Assembly: GCA_963675135.1 (NCBI GenBank)
Contig: CAVLYN010000066.1
Coordinates: 141,001-205,000, forward strand
From: Galeopsis tetrahit
Lineage: Eukaryota > Streptophyta > Magnoliopsida > Lamiales > Lamiaceae
Length of the DNA stretch: 64,000 bases
Direction: 5' to 3'
Under the pieces are notes generated by a model, which saw only the letters and a list, made by a program, of their open reading frames with translations, ran no database searches and was not told the origin of the DNA. Every line of letters starts with the position of its first letter. Positions within the stretch are counted from its first letter, which is position 1. A program made the position numbers and the translations under genes. Below, in pieces: positions 11,511 through 22,580 of the stretch.

Positions 11511-12418
11511 CTCGGGTGCGGAGTTTTTGACGACGTCGCCCATAGCCAAATTGCGCGCACGCTTGTGCGCCGTTTTTACAAAGTTTTCAGATTGCCTCTC
11601 GGGTTTGCATTTCTAGCTGAATTGGCCATAGAATCAATTTTTTTGAGACGGTTTTTGAATTTGAGGCCTCGGGTGTGGAGTTTTCGACGTCGTCGCCCAT
11701 AGTCAAATTGCGCGCACGGTTGTGCGCCGTTTTTACAAAGTTTTCAGATTGCCTCTCGGGTTTGCATTTCTAGCTGAATTGGCCATAGAATCAATTGTGT
11801 CGAGACGGTTTTTGAATTTGAGGCCTCGGGTGCGGAGTTTTTGACGTCGTCGCCCATAGTCAAATTGCGCGCACGGTTGTGCGCCGTTTTTACAAAGTTT
11901 TCAGATTGCCTCTCGGGTTTGCATTTCTAGCTGAATTGGCCATAGAATCAATTGTGTCGAGACGGTTTTTGAATTTGAGGCCTCGGGTGCGGAGTTTTTG
12001 ACGACGTCGCCCATAGCCAAATTGCGCGCACGCTTGTGCGCCGTTTTTACAAAGTTTTCAGATTGCCTCTCGGGTTTGCATTTCTAGCTGAATTGGCCAT
12101 AGAATCAATTTTGTTGAGACGGTTTTTGAATTTGAGGCCTCGGGTGCGGAGTTTTTGACGTCGTCGCCCATAGTCAAATTGCGCGCACGGTTGTGCGCCG
12201 TTTTTACAAAGTTTTCAGATTGCCTCTCGGGTTTGCATCTCTAGCTGAATTGGCCATAGAATCAATTTTTTTGAGACGGTTTTTGAATTTGAGGCCTCGG
12301 GTGCGGAGTTTTTGACGTCGTCGCCCCTAACCAAATTGCGCGCACGCTTGTGCGCCGTTTTTACAAAGTTTTCAGATTGCCATTCGGGTTTGCATTTCTA
12401 GCTGAATTGGCCATAGAA
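11477..12418 (+). repeat. 3-mer (471-bp) nested duplication
   Basis: The unusual GACGACGTCGCC variant occurs near 11529 and 12000, 471 bp apart, and is absent from the earlier 13-mer copies. The repeated stretch is three monomers. It explains why the next GAATTC (13030) lies 2510 bp, or 16 monomers, after 10520 instead of 2039. The inserted copy also has its own changes, GGTGTGGAG and TTTTCGACG near 11674-11686. Confidence 0.8.
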
Positions 12419-13960
12419 TCAATTATGTCGAAATGGTTTTTGAATTTGAGGCCTCGGGTGCGGAGTTTTTGACGTCGTCGCCCATAGTCAAATTGCGCGC
12501 ACGGTTGTGCGCCGTTTTTACAAAGTTTTCAGATTGCCTCTCGGGTTTGCATTTCTAGCTGAATTGGCCATAGAATCAATTTTTTTGAGACGGTTTTTGA
12601 ATTTGAGGCCTCGGGTGCGGAGTTTTTGACGTCGTCGCCTTTAACCAAATTGCGCGCACGCTTGTGCGCCGTTTTTACAAAGTTTTCAGATTGCCATTCG
12701 GGTTTGCATTTCTAGCTAAAATTGGTCATATAATCAATTGTGTCGAGACGGTTTTTGAATTTGAGGCCTCGGGTGCGGAGTTTTTGACGTCGCCCATATC
12801 CAAATTGCGCGCAGGCTTGTGTGCCGTTTTTACAAAGTTTTCAGATTGCCTCTTGGGTTTGAATTTCCCACTGAATTGGCCATAGAATCAATTGTGTTGA
12901 GACGGTTTTTGAATTTGAGGCCTCGGGTGCGGAGTTTTTTACGTCGACGCCCATAGCCAAATTGCGCGCACGCTTGTGCGCCGTTTTTACAAAGTTTTCA
13001 GATTGCCTCTCGGGTTTGCATTTCTAGCAGAATTCGCCATAGAATCAATTTTGTCGAGATGGTTTTTGAATTTGAGGCCTCGGGTGCGGAGTTTTTGACG
13101 TCGTCGCCCCTAACCAAATTGCGCGCACGCTTGTGCGCCGTTTTTACAAAGTTTTCAGATTGCCATTCGGGTTTGCATTTCTAGCTGAATTGGCCGTAGA
13201 ATCAATTGTGTCGAAACGGTTTTTGAATTTGAGGCCTCGGGTGCGGAGTTTTTGACGTCGTCGCCCATAGTCAAATTGCGCGCACGGTTGTGCGCCGTTT
13301 TTACAAAGTTTTCAGATTGCCTCTCGGGTTTGCATTTCTAGCTGAATTGGCCATAGAATCAATTGTGTCGAGACGGTCTTTGAATTTGAGGCCTCGGGTG
13401 CGGAGTTTTTGACGTCGTCGCCCATAGCCAAATTGCGCGCACGCTTGTGCGCCGTTTTTACAAAGTTTTCAGATTGCCTCTCGGGTTTGCATTTATAGCT
13501 GAATTGGCCATAGAATCAATTGTGTTGAGACGGTTTTTGAACTTGAGGCCTCGGGTGCAGAGTTTTTGACGTCGTCGCCCATAGTCAAATTGCGCGCACG
13601 GTTGTGCGCCGTTTTTACAAAGTTTTCAGATTGCCTCTCGGGTTTGCATTTCTAGCTGAATTGGCCATAGAATCAATTTTTTTGAGACGGTTTTTGAATT
13701 TGAGGCCTCGGGTGCGGAGTTTTTGACGTCGTCGCCCCTAACCAAATTGCGCGCACGCTTGTGCGCCGTTTTTACAAAGTTTTCAGATTGCCATTCGGGT
13801 TTGCACTTCTAGCTGAATTGGCCATAGAATCAATTATGTCGAAACGGTTTTTGAATTTGAGGCCTCGGGTGCGGAGTTTTTGACGTCGTCGCCCATAGTC
13901 AAATTGCGCGCACGGTTGTGCGCCGTTTTTACAAAGTTTTCAGATTGCCTCTCGGGTTTG
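12400..13960 (+). repeat. Fifth, diverged copy of the 13-mer HOR (end piece)
   Basis: GAATTC at 13030, the GTCTTTG variant at about 13377, CATTTATAGCTG near 13490 and AACTTGAGG near 13540 follow in the 13-mer order, shifted by 2510 bp from the previous copy. Correspondence stops near 13960, where the earlier copies have GCATTTCTAGC and this one GCACTTCTAGC. The 13-mer family does not return later in this form. Confidence 0.7.
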
Positions 13961-14430
13961 CACTTCTAGCTGAATTGGCCATAGAATCAATTTTTTTGAG
14001 ACGGTTTTTGAATTTGAGGCCTCGGGTGCGGAGTTTTTGACGTCGTCGCCCCTAACCAAATTGCGCGCACGCTTGTGCGCCGTTTTTACAAAGTTTTCAG
14101 ATTGCCATTCGGGTTTGCATTTCTAGCTGAATTGGCCATAGAATCAATTATGTCGAAACGGTTTTTGAATTTGAGGCCTCGGGTGCGGAGTTTTTGACGT
14201 CGTCGCCCATAGTCAAATTGCGCGCACGCTTGTGCGCCGTTTTTACAAAGTTTTCAGATTGCCATTCGGGTTTGCATTTCTAGCTGAATTGGCCATAGAA
14301 TCAATTATGTCGAAACGGTTTTTGAATTTGAGGCCTCGGGTGCGGAGTTTTTGACGTCGTCGCCCATAGTCAAATTGCGCGCACGGTTGTGCGCCGTTTT
14401 TACAAAGTTTTCAGATTGCCTCTCGGGTTT
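13650..14430 (+). repeat. 2-mer alternation, 314-bp period
   Basis: Two monomer types alternate. One has CAATTTTTTTGAGACGG, CCCCTAACC and GCCATTCGGG. The other has CAATTATGTCGAAACGG, CCCATAGTC and the GGTT hairpin loop. Repeats begin near 13677, 13834, 13991 and 14148, then two of the second type follow in a row. The alternation also occurs near 15400-16240, 17745-18700 and 41440-42300. Confidence 0.7.
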
Positions 14431-16130
14431 GCATTTCTAGCTGAATTGGCCATAGAATCAATTGTGTCGAGATGGTTTTTGAATTTGAGGCCTCGGGTGC
14501 GGAGTTTTTGACTTCGTCGCCCATAGCCAAATTGCGCGCACGCTTGTGCGCCGTTTTTACAGAGTTTTCAAATTGCCTCTCGGGTTTGCATTTCTAGCTA
14601 AAATTGGTCATATAATCAATTGTGTCGAGACGGTTTTTGAATTTGAGGCCTCGGGTGCGGAGTTTTTGACGTCGTCGCCCATATCCAAATTTCGCTTAGG
14701 CTTGTGCGCCGTTTTTACAAAGTTTTCAGATTGCCTCTCGGGTTTGAATTTCCCACTGAATTGGCCATAGAATCAATTGTGTCGAGACGGTTTTTGAATT
14801 TGAGGCCTCGGGTGCGGAGTTTTTGACATCGTCGCCCATAGTCAAATTGCGCGCACGCTTGTGCGCCGTTTTTACAAAGTTTTCAGATTGCCTCTCGGGT
14901 TTGCATTACTAGCTGAATTGGCCATAGAACCAATTGTGTCGAGACGGTTTTTGAATTTGAGGCCTCGGGTGCGGAGTTTTTGACGTCGTCGCCCATAGCC
15001 AAATTGCGCGCACGCTTGTGCGCCGTTTTTACAAAGTTTTCAAATTGCCTCTCGGGTTTGCATTTCTAGCTAAAATTGGTCATATAATCAATTGTGTCGA
15101 GACGGTTTTTGAATTTGAGGCCTCGGGTGCGGAGTTTTTGACGTCGCCCATATCCAAATTGCGCGCAGGCTTGTGTGCCGTTTTTACAAAGTTTTCAGAT
15201 TGCCTCTTGGGTTTGAATTTCCCACTAAATTGGCCATAGAATCAATTGTGTCGAGACGGTTTTTGAATTTGAGGCCTCGGGTGCGGAGTTTTTTACGTCG
15301 ACGCCCATAGCCAAATTGCGCGCACGCTTGTGCGCCGTTTTTACAAAGTTTTCAGATTGCCTCTCGGGTTTGCATTCCAAGCTGAATTGGCCATAGAATC
15401 AATTTTTTTGAGACGGTTTTTGAATTTGAGGCCTCGGGTGCGGAGTTTTTGACGTCGTCGCCCCTAACCAAATTGCGCGCACGCTTGTGCGCCGTTTTTA
15501 CAAAGTTTTCAGATTGCCATTCGGGTTTGCATTTCTAGCTGAATTGGCCATAGAATCAATTATGTCGAAACGGTTTTTGAATTTGAGGCCTCGGGTGCGG
15601 AGTTTTTGACGTCGTCGCCCATAGTCAAATTGCGCGCACGGTTGTGCGCCGTTTTTACAAAGTTTTCAGATTGCCTCTCGGGTTTGCACTTCTAGCTGAA
15701 TTGGCCATAGAATCAATTTTTTTGAGACGGTTTTTGAATTTGAGGCCTCGGGTGCGGAGTTTTTGACGTCGTCGCCCCTAACCAAATTGCGCGCACGCTT
15801 GTGCGCCGTTTTTACAAAGTTTTCAGATTGCCATTCGGGTTTGCATTTCTAGCTGAATTGGCCATAGAATCAATTGTGTCGAAACGGTTTTTGAATTTGA
15901 GGCCTCGGGTGCGGAGTTTTTGACGTCGTCGCCCATAGTCAAATTGCGCGCACGGTTGTGCGCCGTTTTTACAAAGTTTTCAGATTGCCTCTCGGGTTTG
16001 CATTCCTAGCTGAATTGGCCATAGAATCAATTTTTTTGAGACGGTTTTTGAATTTGAGGCCTCGGGTGCGGAGTTTTTGACGTCGTCGCCCCTAACCAAA
16101 TTGCGCGCACGCTTGTGCGCCGTTTTTACA
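14430..16130 (+). repeat. Mixed satellite stretch with an incomplete cassette
   Basis: A 158-bp monomer near 14590 and a cassette head near 15018 recall the 1.2-1.9 kb region. The SalI-type second monomer is present (GTCGAC near 15297), but the third position has GCATTCCAAGCTGAATTGG and no GAATTC. The 2-mer alternation then resumes. This is one of three cassette heads lacking their EcoRI-type monomer and probably marks a recombination joint. Confidence 0.6.
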
Positions 16131-17600
16131 AAGTTTTCAGATTGCCATTCGGGTTTGCATTTCTAGCTGAATTGGCCATAGAATCAATTGTGTCGAAACG
16201 GTTTTTGAATTTGAGGCCTCGGGTGCGGAGTTTTTGACGTCGTCGCCCATAGTCAAATTGCGCGCACGGTTGTGCGCCGTTTTTACAAAGTTTTCAGATT
16301 GCCTCTCGGGTTTGCATTTCCAGCTAAAATTGGTCATATAATCAATTGTGTCGAGACGGTTTTTGAATTTGAGGCCTCGGGTGCGGAGTTTTTGACGTCG
16401 CCCATATCCAAATTGCACGCAGGCTTGTGTGTCGTTTTTACAAAGTTTTCAGATTGCCTCTTGGGTTTGAATTTCCCACTGAATTGGCCATAGAATCAAT
16501 TGTGTCGAGACGGTTTTTGAATTTGAGGCCTCGGGTGCGGAGTTTTTTACGTCGACGCCCAAAGCCAAATTGCGCGCACGCTTGTGCGCCGTTTTTACAA
16601 AGTTTTCAGATTGCCTCTCGGGTTTGCATTTCTAGCAGAATTCGCCATAGAATCAATTTTGTCGAGATGGTTTTTGAATTTGAGGCCTCGGGTGCGGAGT
16701 TTTTGACGTCGTCGCCCCTAACCAAATTGCGCGCACGCTTGTGCGCCGTTTTTACAAAGTTTTCAGATTGCCATTCGGGTTTGCATTTCTAGCTGAATTG
16801 GCCATAGAATCAATTGTGTCGAAACGGTTTTTGAATTTGAGGCCTCGGGTGCGGAGTTTTTGACGTCGTCGCCCATAGTCAAATTGCGCGCACGGTTGTG
16901 CGCCGTTTTTACAAAGTTTTCAGATTGCCTCTCGGGTTTGCATTTCTAGCTGAATTGGCCATAGAATCAATTGTGTCGAGACGGTTTTTGAATTTGAGGC
17001 CTCGGGTGCGGAGTTTTTGACGTCGTCGCCCATAGCCAAATTGCGCGCACGCTTGTGCGCCGTTTTTACAAAGTTTTCAGATTGCCATTCGGGTTTGCAT
17101 TTCTAGCTGAATTGGCCATAGAATCAATTGTGTCGATACGGTTTTTGAATTTGAGGCCTCGGGTGCGGAGTTTTTGACGTCGTCGCCCATAGCCAAATTG
17201 CGCGCACGCTTGTGCGCCGTTTTTACAAAGTTTTCAGATTGCCTCTCGGGTTTGCATTTCTAGCTGAATTGGCCATAGAATCAATTGTGTTGAGACGGTT
17301 TTTGAATTTGAGGCCTCGGGTGCGGAGTTTTTGACGTCGTCGCCCATAGTCAAATTGCGCGCACGGTTGTGCGCCGTTTTTACAAAGTTTTCAGATTGCC
17401 TCTCGGGTTTGCATTTCTAGCTGAATTGGCCATAGAATCAATTTTTTTGAGACGGTTTTTGAATTTGAGGCCTCGGGTGCGGAGTTTTTGACGTCGTCGC
17501 CCCTAACCAAATTGCGCGAACGCTTGTGCGCCGTTTTTACAAAGTTTTCAGATTGCCAATCGGGTTTGCATTTCTAGCTGAATTGGCCATAGAATCAATT
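16130..17600 (+). repeat. Duplicated block, left copy (offset 3451 bp)
   Basis: Cassette head near 16272 and GAATTC at 16638 match 19723 and 20089, both 3451 bp on (22 monomers). The order of following types also matches, including GTGTTGAGACGG near 17287 and 20738. Correspondence fails upstream of about 16130, where 16030 has CAATTTTTTTGAG and the partner is an EcoRI-type monomer. The cassette here has the CACGCAGG...GTGTGTCG form of the decayed hairpin. Confidence 0.7.
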
Positions 17601-18750
17601 ATGTCGAAACGGTTTTTGAATTTGAGGCCTCGGGTGCGGAGTTTTTGACGTCGTCGCCCATAGTCAAATTGCGCGCACGCTTGTGCGCCGTTTTTACAAA
17701 GTTTTCAGATTGCCATTCGGGTTTGCATATCTAGTTGAATTGGCCATAGAATCAATTTTTTTGAGACGGTTTTTGAATTTGAGGCCTCGGGTGCGGAGTT
17801 TTTGACGTCGTCGCCCCTAACCAAATTGCGCGCACGCTTGTGCGCCGTTTTTACAAAGTTTTCAGATTGCCATTCGGGTTTGCATTTCTAGCTGAATTGG
17901 CCATAGAATCAATTATGTCGAAACGGTTTTTGAATTTGAGGCCTCGGGTGCGGAGTTTTTGACGTCGTCGCCCATAGTCAAATTGCGCGCACGGTTGTGC
18001 GCCGTTTTTACAAAGTTTTCAGATTGCCTCTCGGGTTTGCACTTCTAGCTGAATTGGCCATAGAATCAATTTTTTTGAGACGGTTTTTGAATTTGAGGCC
18101 TCGGGTGCGGAGTTTTTGACGTCGTCGCCCCTAACCAAATTGCGCGCACGCTTGTGCGCCGTTTTTACAAAGTTTTCAGATTGCCATTCGGGTTTGCATT
18201 TCTAGCTGAATTGGCCATAGAATCAATTATGTCGAAACGGTTTTTGAATTTGAGGCCTCGGGTGCGGAGTTTTTGACGTCGTCGCCCATAGTCAAATTGC
18301 GCGCACGGTTGTGCGCCGTTTTTACAAAGTTTTCAGATTGCCTCTCGGGTTTGCACTTCTAGCTGAATTGGCCATAGAATCAATTTTTTTGAGACGGTTT
18401 TTGAATTTGAGGCCTCGGGTGCGGAGTTTTTGACGTCGTCGCCCCTAACCAAATTGCGCGCACGCTTGTGCGCCTTTTTTACAAAGTTTTCAGATTGCCA
18501 TTCGGGTTTGCATTTCTAGCTGAATTGGCCATAGAATCAATTATGTCAAAACGGTTTTTGAATTTGAGGCCTCGGGTGCGGAGTTTTTGACGTCGTCGCC
18601 CATAGTCAAATTGCGCGCACGCTTGTGCGCCGTTTTTACAAAGTTTTCAGATTGCCATTCGGGTTTGCATATCTAGTTGAATTGGCCATAGAATCAATTA
18701 TGTCGAAACGGTTTTTGAATTTGAGGCCTCGGGTGCGGAGTTTTTGACGT
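17600..18750 (+). repeat. 2-mer alternation with the GCATATCTAG variant
   Basis: Three or more rounds of the 314-bp alternation lie between two monomers carrying GCATATCTAGTTGAATTGG (near 17725 and 18667). A T-tract variant, GCGCCTTTTTTAC, occurs near 18470 and recurs near 21293, with a longer version near 25218. That places these stretches in one lineage. Confidence 0.65.
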
Positions 18751-21700
18751 CGTCGCCCATAGTCAAATTGCGCGCACGGTTGTGCGCCGTTTTTACAAAG
18801 TTTTCAGATTGCCTCTCGGGTTTGCATTTCTAGCTGAATTGGCCATAGAATCAATTGTGTCGAGACGGTTTTTGAATTTGAGGCCTCGGGTGCGGAGTTT
18901 TTGACTTCGTCGCCCATAGCCAAATTGCGCGCACGCTTGTGCGCCGTTTTTACAAAGTTTTCAAATTACCTCTCGGGTTTGCATTTCTAGCTAAAATTGG
19001 TCATATAATCAATTGTGTCGAGACGGTTTTTGAATTTGTGGCCTCGGGTGCGGAGTTTTTGACGTCGTCGCCCATATCCAAATTGCGCGCACGCTTGTGC
19101 GCCGTTTTTACAAAGTTTTCAGATTGCCTCTCGGGTTTGCATTTCCAGCTAAAATTGGTCATATAATCAATTGTGTCGAGACGGTTTTTGAATTTGAGGC
19201 CTCGGGTGCGGAGTTTTTGACGTCGCCCATATCCAAATTGCACGCAGGCTTGTGTGTCGTTTTTACAAAGTTTTCAGATTGCCTCTTGGGTTTGAATTTC
19301 CCACTGAATTGGCCATAGAATCAATTGTGTCGAGACGGTTTTTGAATTTGAGGCCTCGGGTGCGGAGTTTTTTACGTCGACGCCCATAGCCAAATTGCGC
19401 GCACGCTTGTGCGCCGTTTTTACAAAGTTTTCAGATTGCCTCTCGGGTTTGCATTTCTAGCAGAATTCGCCATAGAATCAATTTTGTCGAGATGGTTTTT
19501 GAATTTGAGGCCTCGGGTGCGGAGTTTTTGACGTCGTCGCCCCTAACCAAATTGCGCGCACGCTTGTGCGCCGTTTTTACAAAGTTTTCAGATTGCCATT
19601 CGGGTTTGCATTTCTAGCTGAATTGGCCATAGAATCAATTGTGTCGAAACGGTTTTTGAATTTGAGGCCTCGGGTGCGGAGTTTTTGACGTCGTCGCCCA
19701 TAGTCAAATTGCGCGCACGGTTGTGCGCCGTTTTTACAAAGTTTTCAGATTGCCTCTCGGGTTTGCATTTCCAGCTAAAATTGGTCATATAATCAATTGT
19801 GTCGAGACGGTTTTTGAATTTGAGGCCTCGGGTGCGGAGTTTTTGACGTCGCCCATATCCAAATTGCACGCAGGCTTGTGTGTCGTTTTTACAAAGTTTT
19901 CAGATTGCCTCTTGGGTTTGAATTTCCCACTGAATTGGCCATAGAATCAATTGTGTCGAGACGGTTTTTGAATTTGAGGCCTCGGGTGCGGAGTTTTTTA
20001 CGTCGACGCCCATAGCCAAATTGCGCGCACGCTTGTGCGCCGTTTTTATAAAGTTTTCAGATTGCCTCTCGGGTTTGCATTTCTAGCAGAATTCGCCATA
20101 GAATCAATTTTGTCGAGATGGTTTTTGAATTTGAGGCCTCGGGTGCGGAGTTTTTGACGTCGTCGCCCCTAACCAAATTGCGCGCACGCTTGTGCGCCGT
20201 TTTTACAAAGTTTTCAGATTGCCATTCCGGTTTGCATTTCTAGCTGAATTGGCCATAGAATCAATTGTGTCGAAACGGTTTTTGAATTTGAGGCCTCGGG
20301 TGCGGAGTTTTTGACGTCGTCGCCCATAGTCAAATTGCGCGCACGGTTGTGCGCCGTTTTTACAAAGTTTTCAGATTGCCTCTCGGGTTTGCATTTCTAG
20401 CTGAATTGGCCATAGAATCAATTGTGTCGAGACGGTTTTTGAATTTGAGGCCTCGGGTGCGGAGTTTTTGACGTCGTCGCCCATAGCCAAATTGCGCGCA
20501 CGCTTGTGCGCCGTTTTTACAAAGTTTTCAGATTGCCATTCGGGTTTGCATTTCTAGCTGAATTGGCCATAGAATCAATTGTGTCGAGACGGTTTTTGAA
20601 TTTGAGGCCTCGGGTGCGGAGTTTTTGACGTCGTCGCCCATAGCCAAATTGCGCGCACGCTTGTGCGCCGTTTTTACAAAGTTTTCAGATTGCCTCTCGG
20701 GTTTGCATTTCTAGCTGAATTGGCCATAGAATCAATTGTGTTGAGACGGTTTTTGAATTTGAGGCCTCGGGTGCGGAGTTTTTGACGTCGTCGCCCATAG
20801 TCAAATTGCGCGCACGGTTGTGCGCCGTTTTTACAAAGTTTTCAGATTGCCTCTCGGGTTTGCATTTCTAGCTGAATTGGCCATAGAATCAATTTTTTTG
20901 AGACGGTTTTTGAATTTGAGGCCTCGGGTGCGGAGTTTTTGACGTCGTCGCCCCTAACCAAATTGCGCGCACGCTTGTGCGCCGTTTTTACAAAGTTTTC
21001 AGATTGCCATTCGGGTTTGCATTTCTAGCTGAATTGGCCATAGAATCAATTATGTCGAAACGGTTTTTGAATTTGAGGCCTCGGGTGCGGAGTTTTTTAC
21101 GTCGTCGCCCATAGTCAAATTGCGCGCACGGTTGTGCGCCGTTTTTACAAAGTTTTCAGATTGCCTCTCGGGTTTGCACTTCTAGCTGAATTGGCCATAG
21201 AATCAATTTTTTTGAGACGGTTTTTGAATTTGAGGCCTCGGGTGCGGAGTTTTTGACGTCGTCGCCCCTAACCAAATTGCGCGCACGCTTGTGCGCCTTT
21301 TTTACAAAGTTTTCAGATTGCCATTCGGGTTTGCATATCTAGTTGAATTGGCCATAGAATCAATTATGTCGAAACGGTTTTTGAATTTGAGGCCTCGGGT
21401 GCGGAGTTTTTGACGTCGTCGCCCATAGTCAAATTGCGCGCACGCTTGTGCGCCGTTTTTACAAAGTTTTCAGATTGCCATTCGGGTTTGCATATCTAGT
21501 TTAATTGGCCATAGAATCAATTATGTCGAAACGGTTTTTGAATTTGAGGCCTCGGGTGCGGAGTTTTTGACGTCGTCGCCCATAGTCAAATTGCGCGCAC
21601 GGTTGTGCGCCGTTTTTACAAAGTTTTCAGATTGCCTCTCGGGTTTGCATTTCTAGCTGAATTGGCCATAGAATCAATTGTGTCGAGACGGTTTTTGAAT

Positions 21701-22580
21701 TTGAGGCCTCGGGTGCGGAGTTTTTGACTTCGTCGCCCATAGCCAAATTGCGCGCACGCTTGTGCGCCGTTTTTACAAAGTTTTCAAATTACCTCTCGGG
21801 TTTGCATTTCTAGCTAAAATTGGTCATATAATCAATTGTGTCGAGACGGTTTTTGAATTTGTGGCCTCGGGTGCGGAGTTTTTGACGTCGTCGCCCATAT
21901 CCAAATTGCGCGCACGCTTGTGCGCCGTTTTTACAAAGTTTTCAGATTGCCTCTCGGGTTTGCATTTCCAGCTAAAATTGGTCATATAATCAATTGTGTC
22001 GAGACGGTTTTTGAATTTGAGGCCTCGGGTGCGGAGTTTTTGACGTCGCCCATATCCAAATTGCACGCAGGCTTGTGTGTCGTTTTTACAAAGTTTTCAG
22101 ATTGCCTCTTGGGTTTGAATTTCCCACTGAATTGGCCATAGAATCAATTGTGTCGAGACGGTTTTTGAATTTGAGGCCTCGGGTGCGGAGTTTTTTACGT
22201 CGACGCCCATAGCCAAATTGCGCGCACGCTTGTGCGCCGTTTTTACAAAGTTTTCAGATTGCCTCTCGGGTTTGCATTTCTAGCAGAATTCGCCATAGAA
22301 TCAATTTTGTCGAGATGGTTTTTGAATTTGAGGCCTCGGGTGCGGAGTTTTTGACGTCGTCGCCCCTAACCAAATTGCGCGCACGCTTGTGCGCCGTTTT
22401 TACAAAGTTTTCAGATTGCCATTCGGGTTTGCATTTCTAGCTGAATTGGCCATAGAATCAATTGTGTCGGAACGGTTTTTGAATTTGAGGCCTCGGGTGC
22501 GGAGTTTTTAACGTCGTCGCCCATAGTCAAATTGCGCGCACGGTTGTGCGCCGTTTTTACAAAGTTTTCAGATTGCCTCT
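18000..22580 (+). repeat. Pair of related blocks offset by 2823 bp
   Basis: Landmarks near 18939 and 19097 recur near 21762 and 21920, GAATTC 19463 recurs at 22286, and the T-tract variant at 18470 recurs at 21293. All are 2823 bp apart (18 monomers). The left block ends in a second cassette near 19723, only 626 bp (four monomers) after the first. That second cassette starts the right copy of the 3451-bp duplication, so two duplications overlap here. Confidence 0.7.
19581..21050 (+). repeat. Duplicated block, right copy (offset 3451 bp)
   Basis: Partner of 16130-17600. It differs by scattered single bases: TTTATAAAG near 20046, GCCATTCCGG near 20222, and GTCGAGACGG near 20583 where the left copy has GTCGATACGG. 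It is therefore older than the 4394-bp duplication further right, where I saw no difference. Confidence 0.65.
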
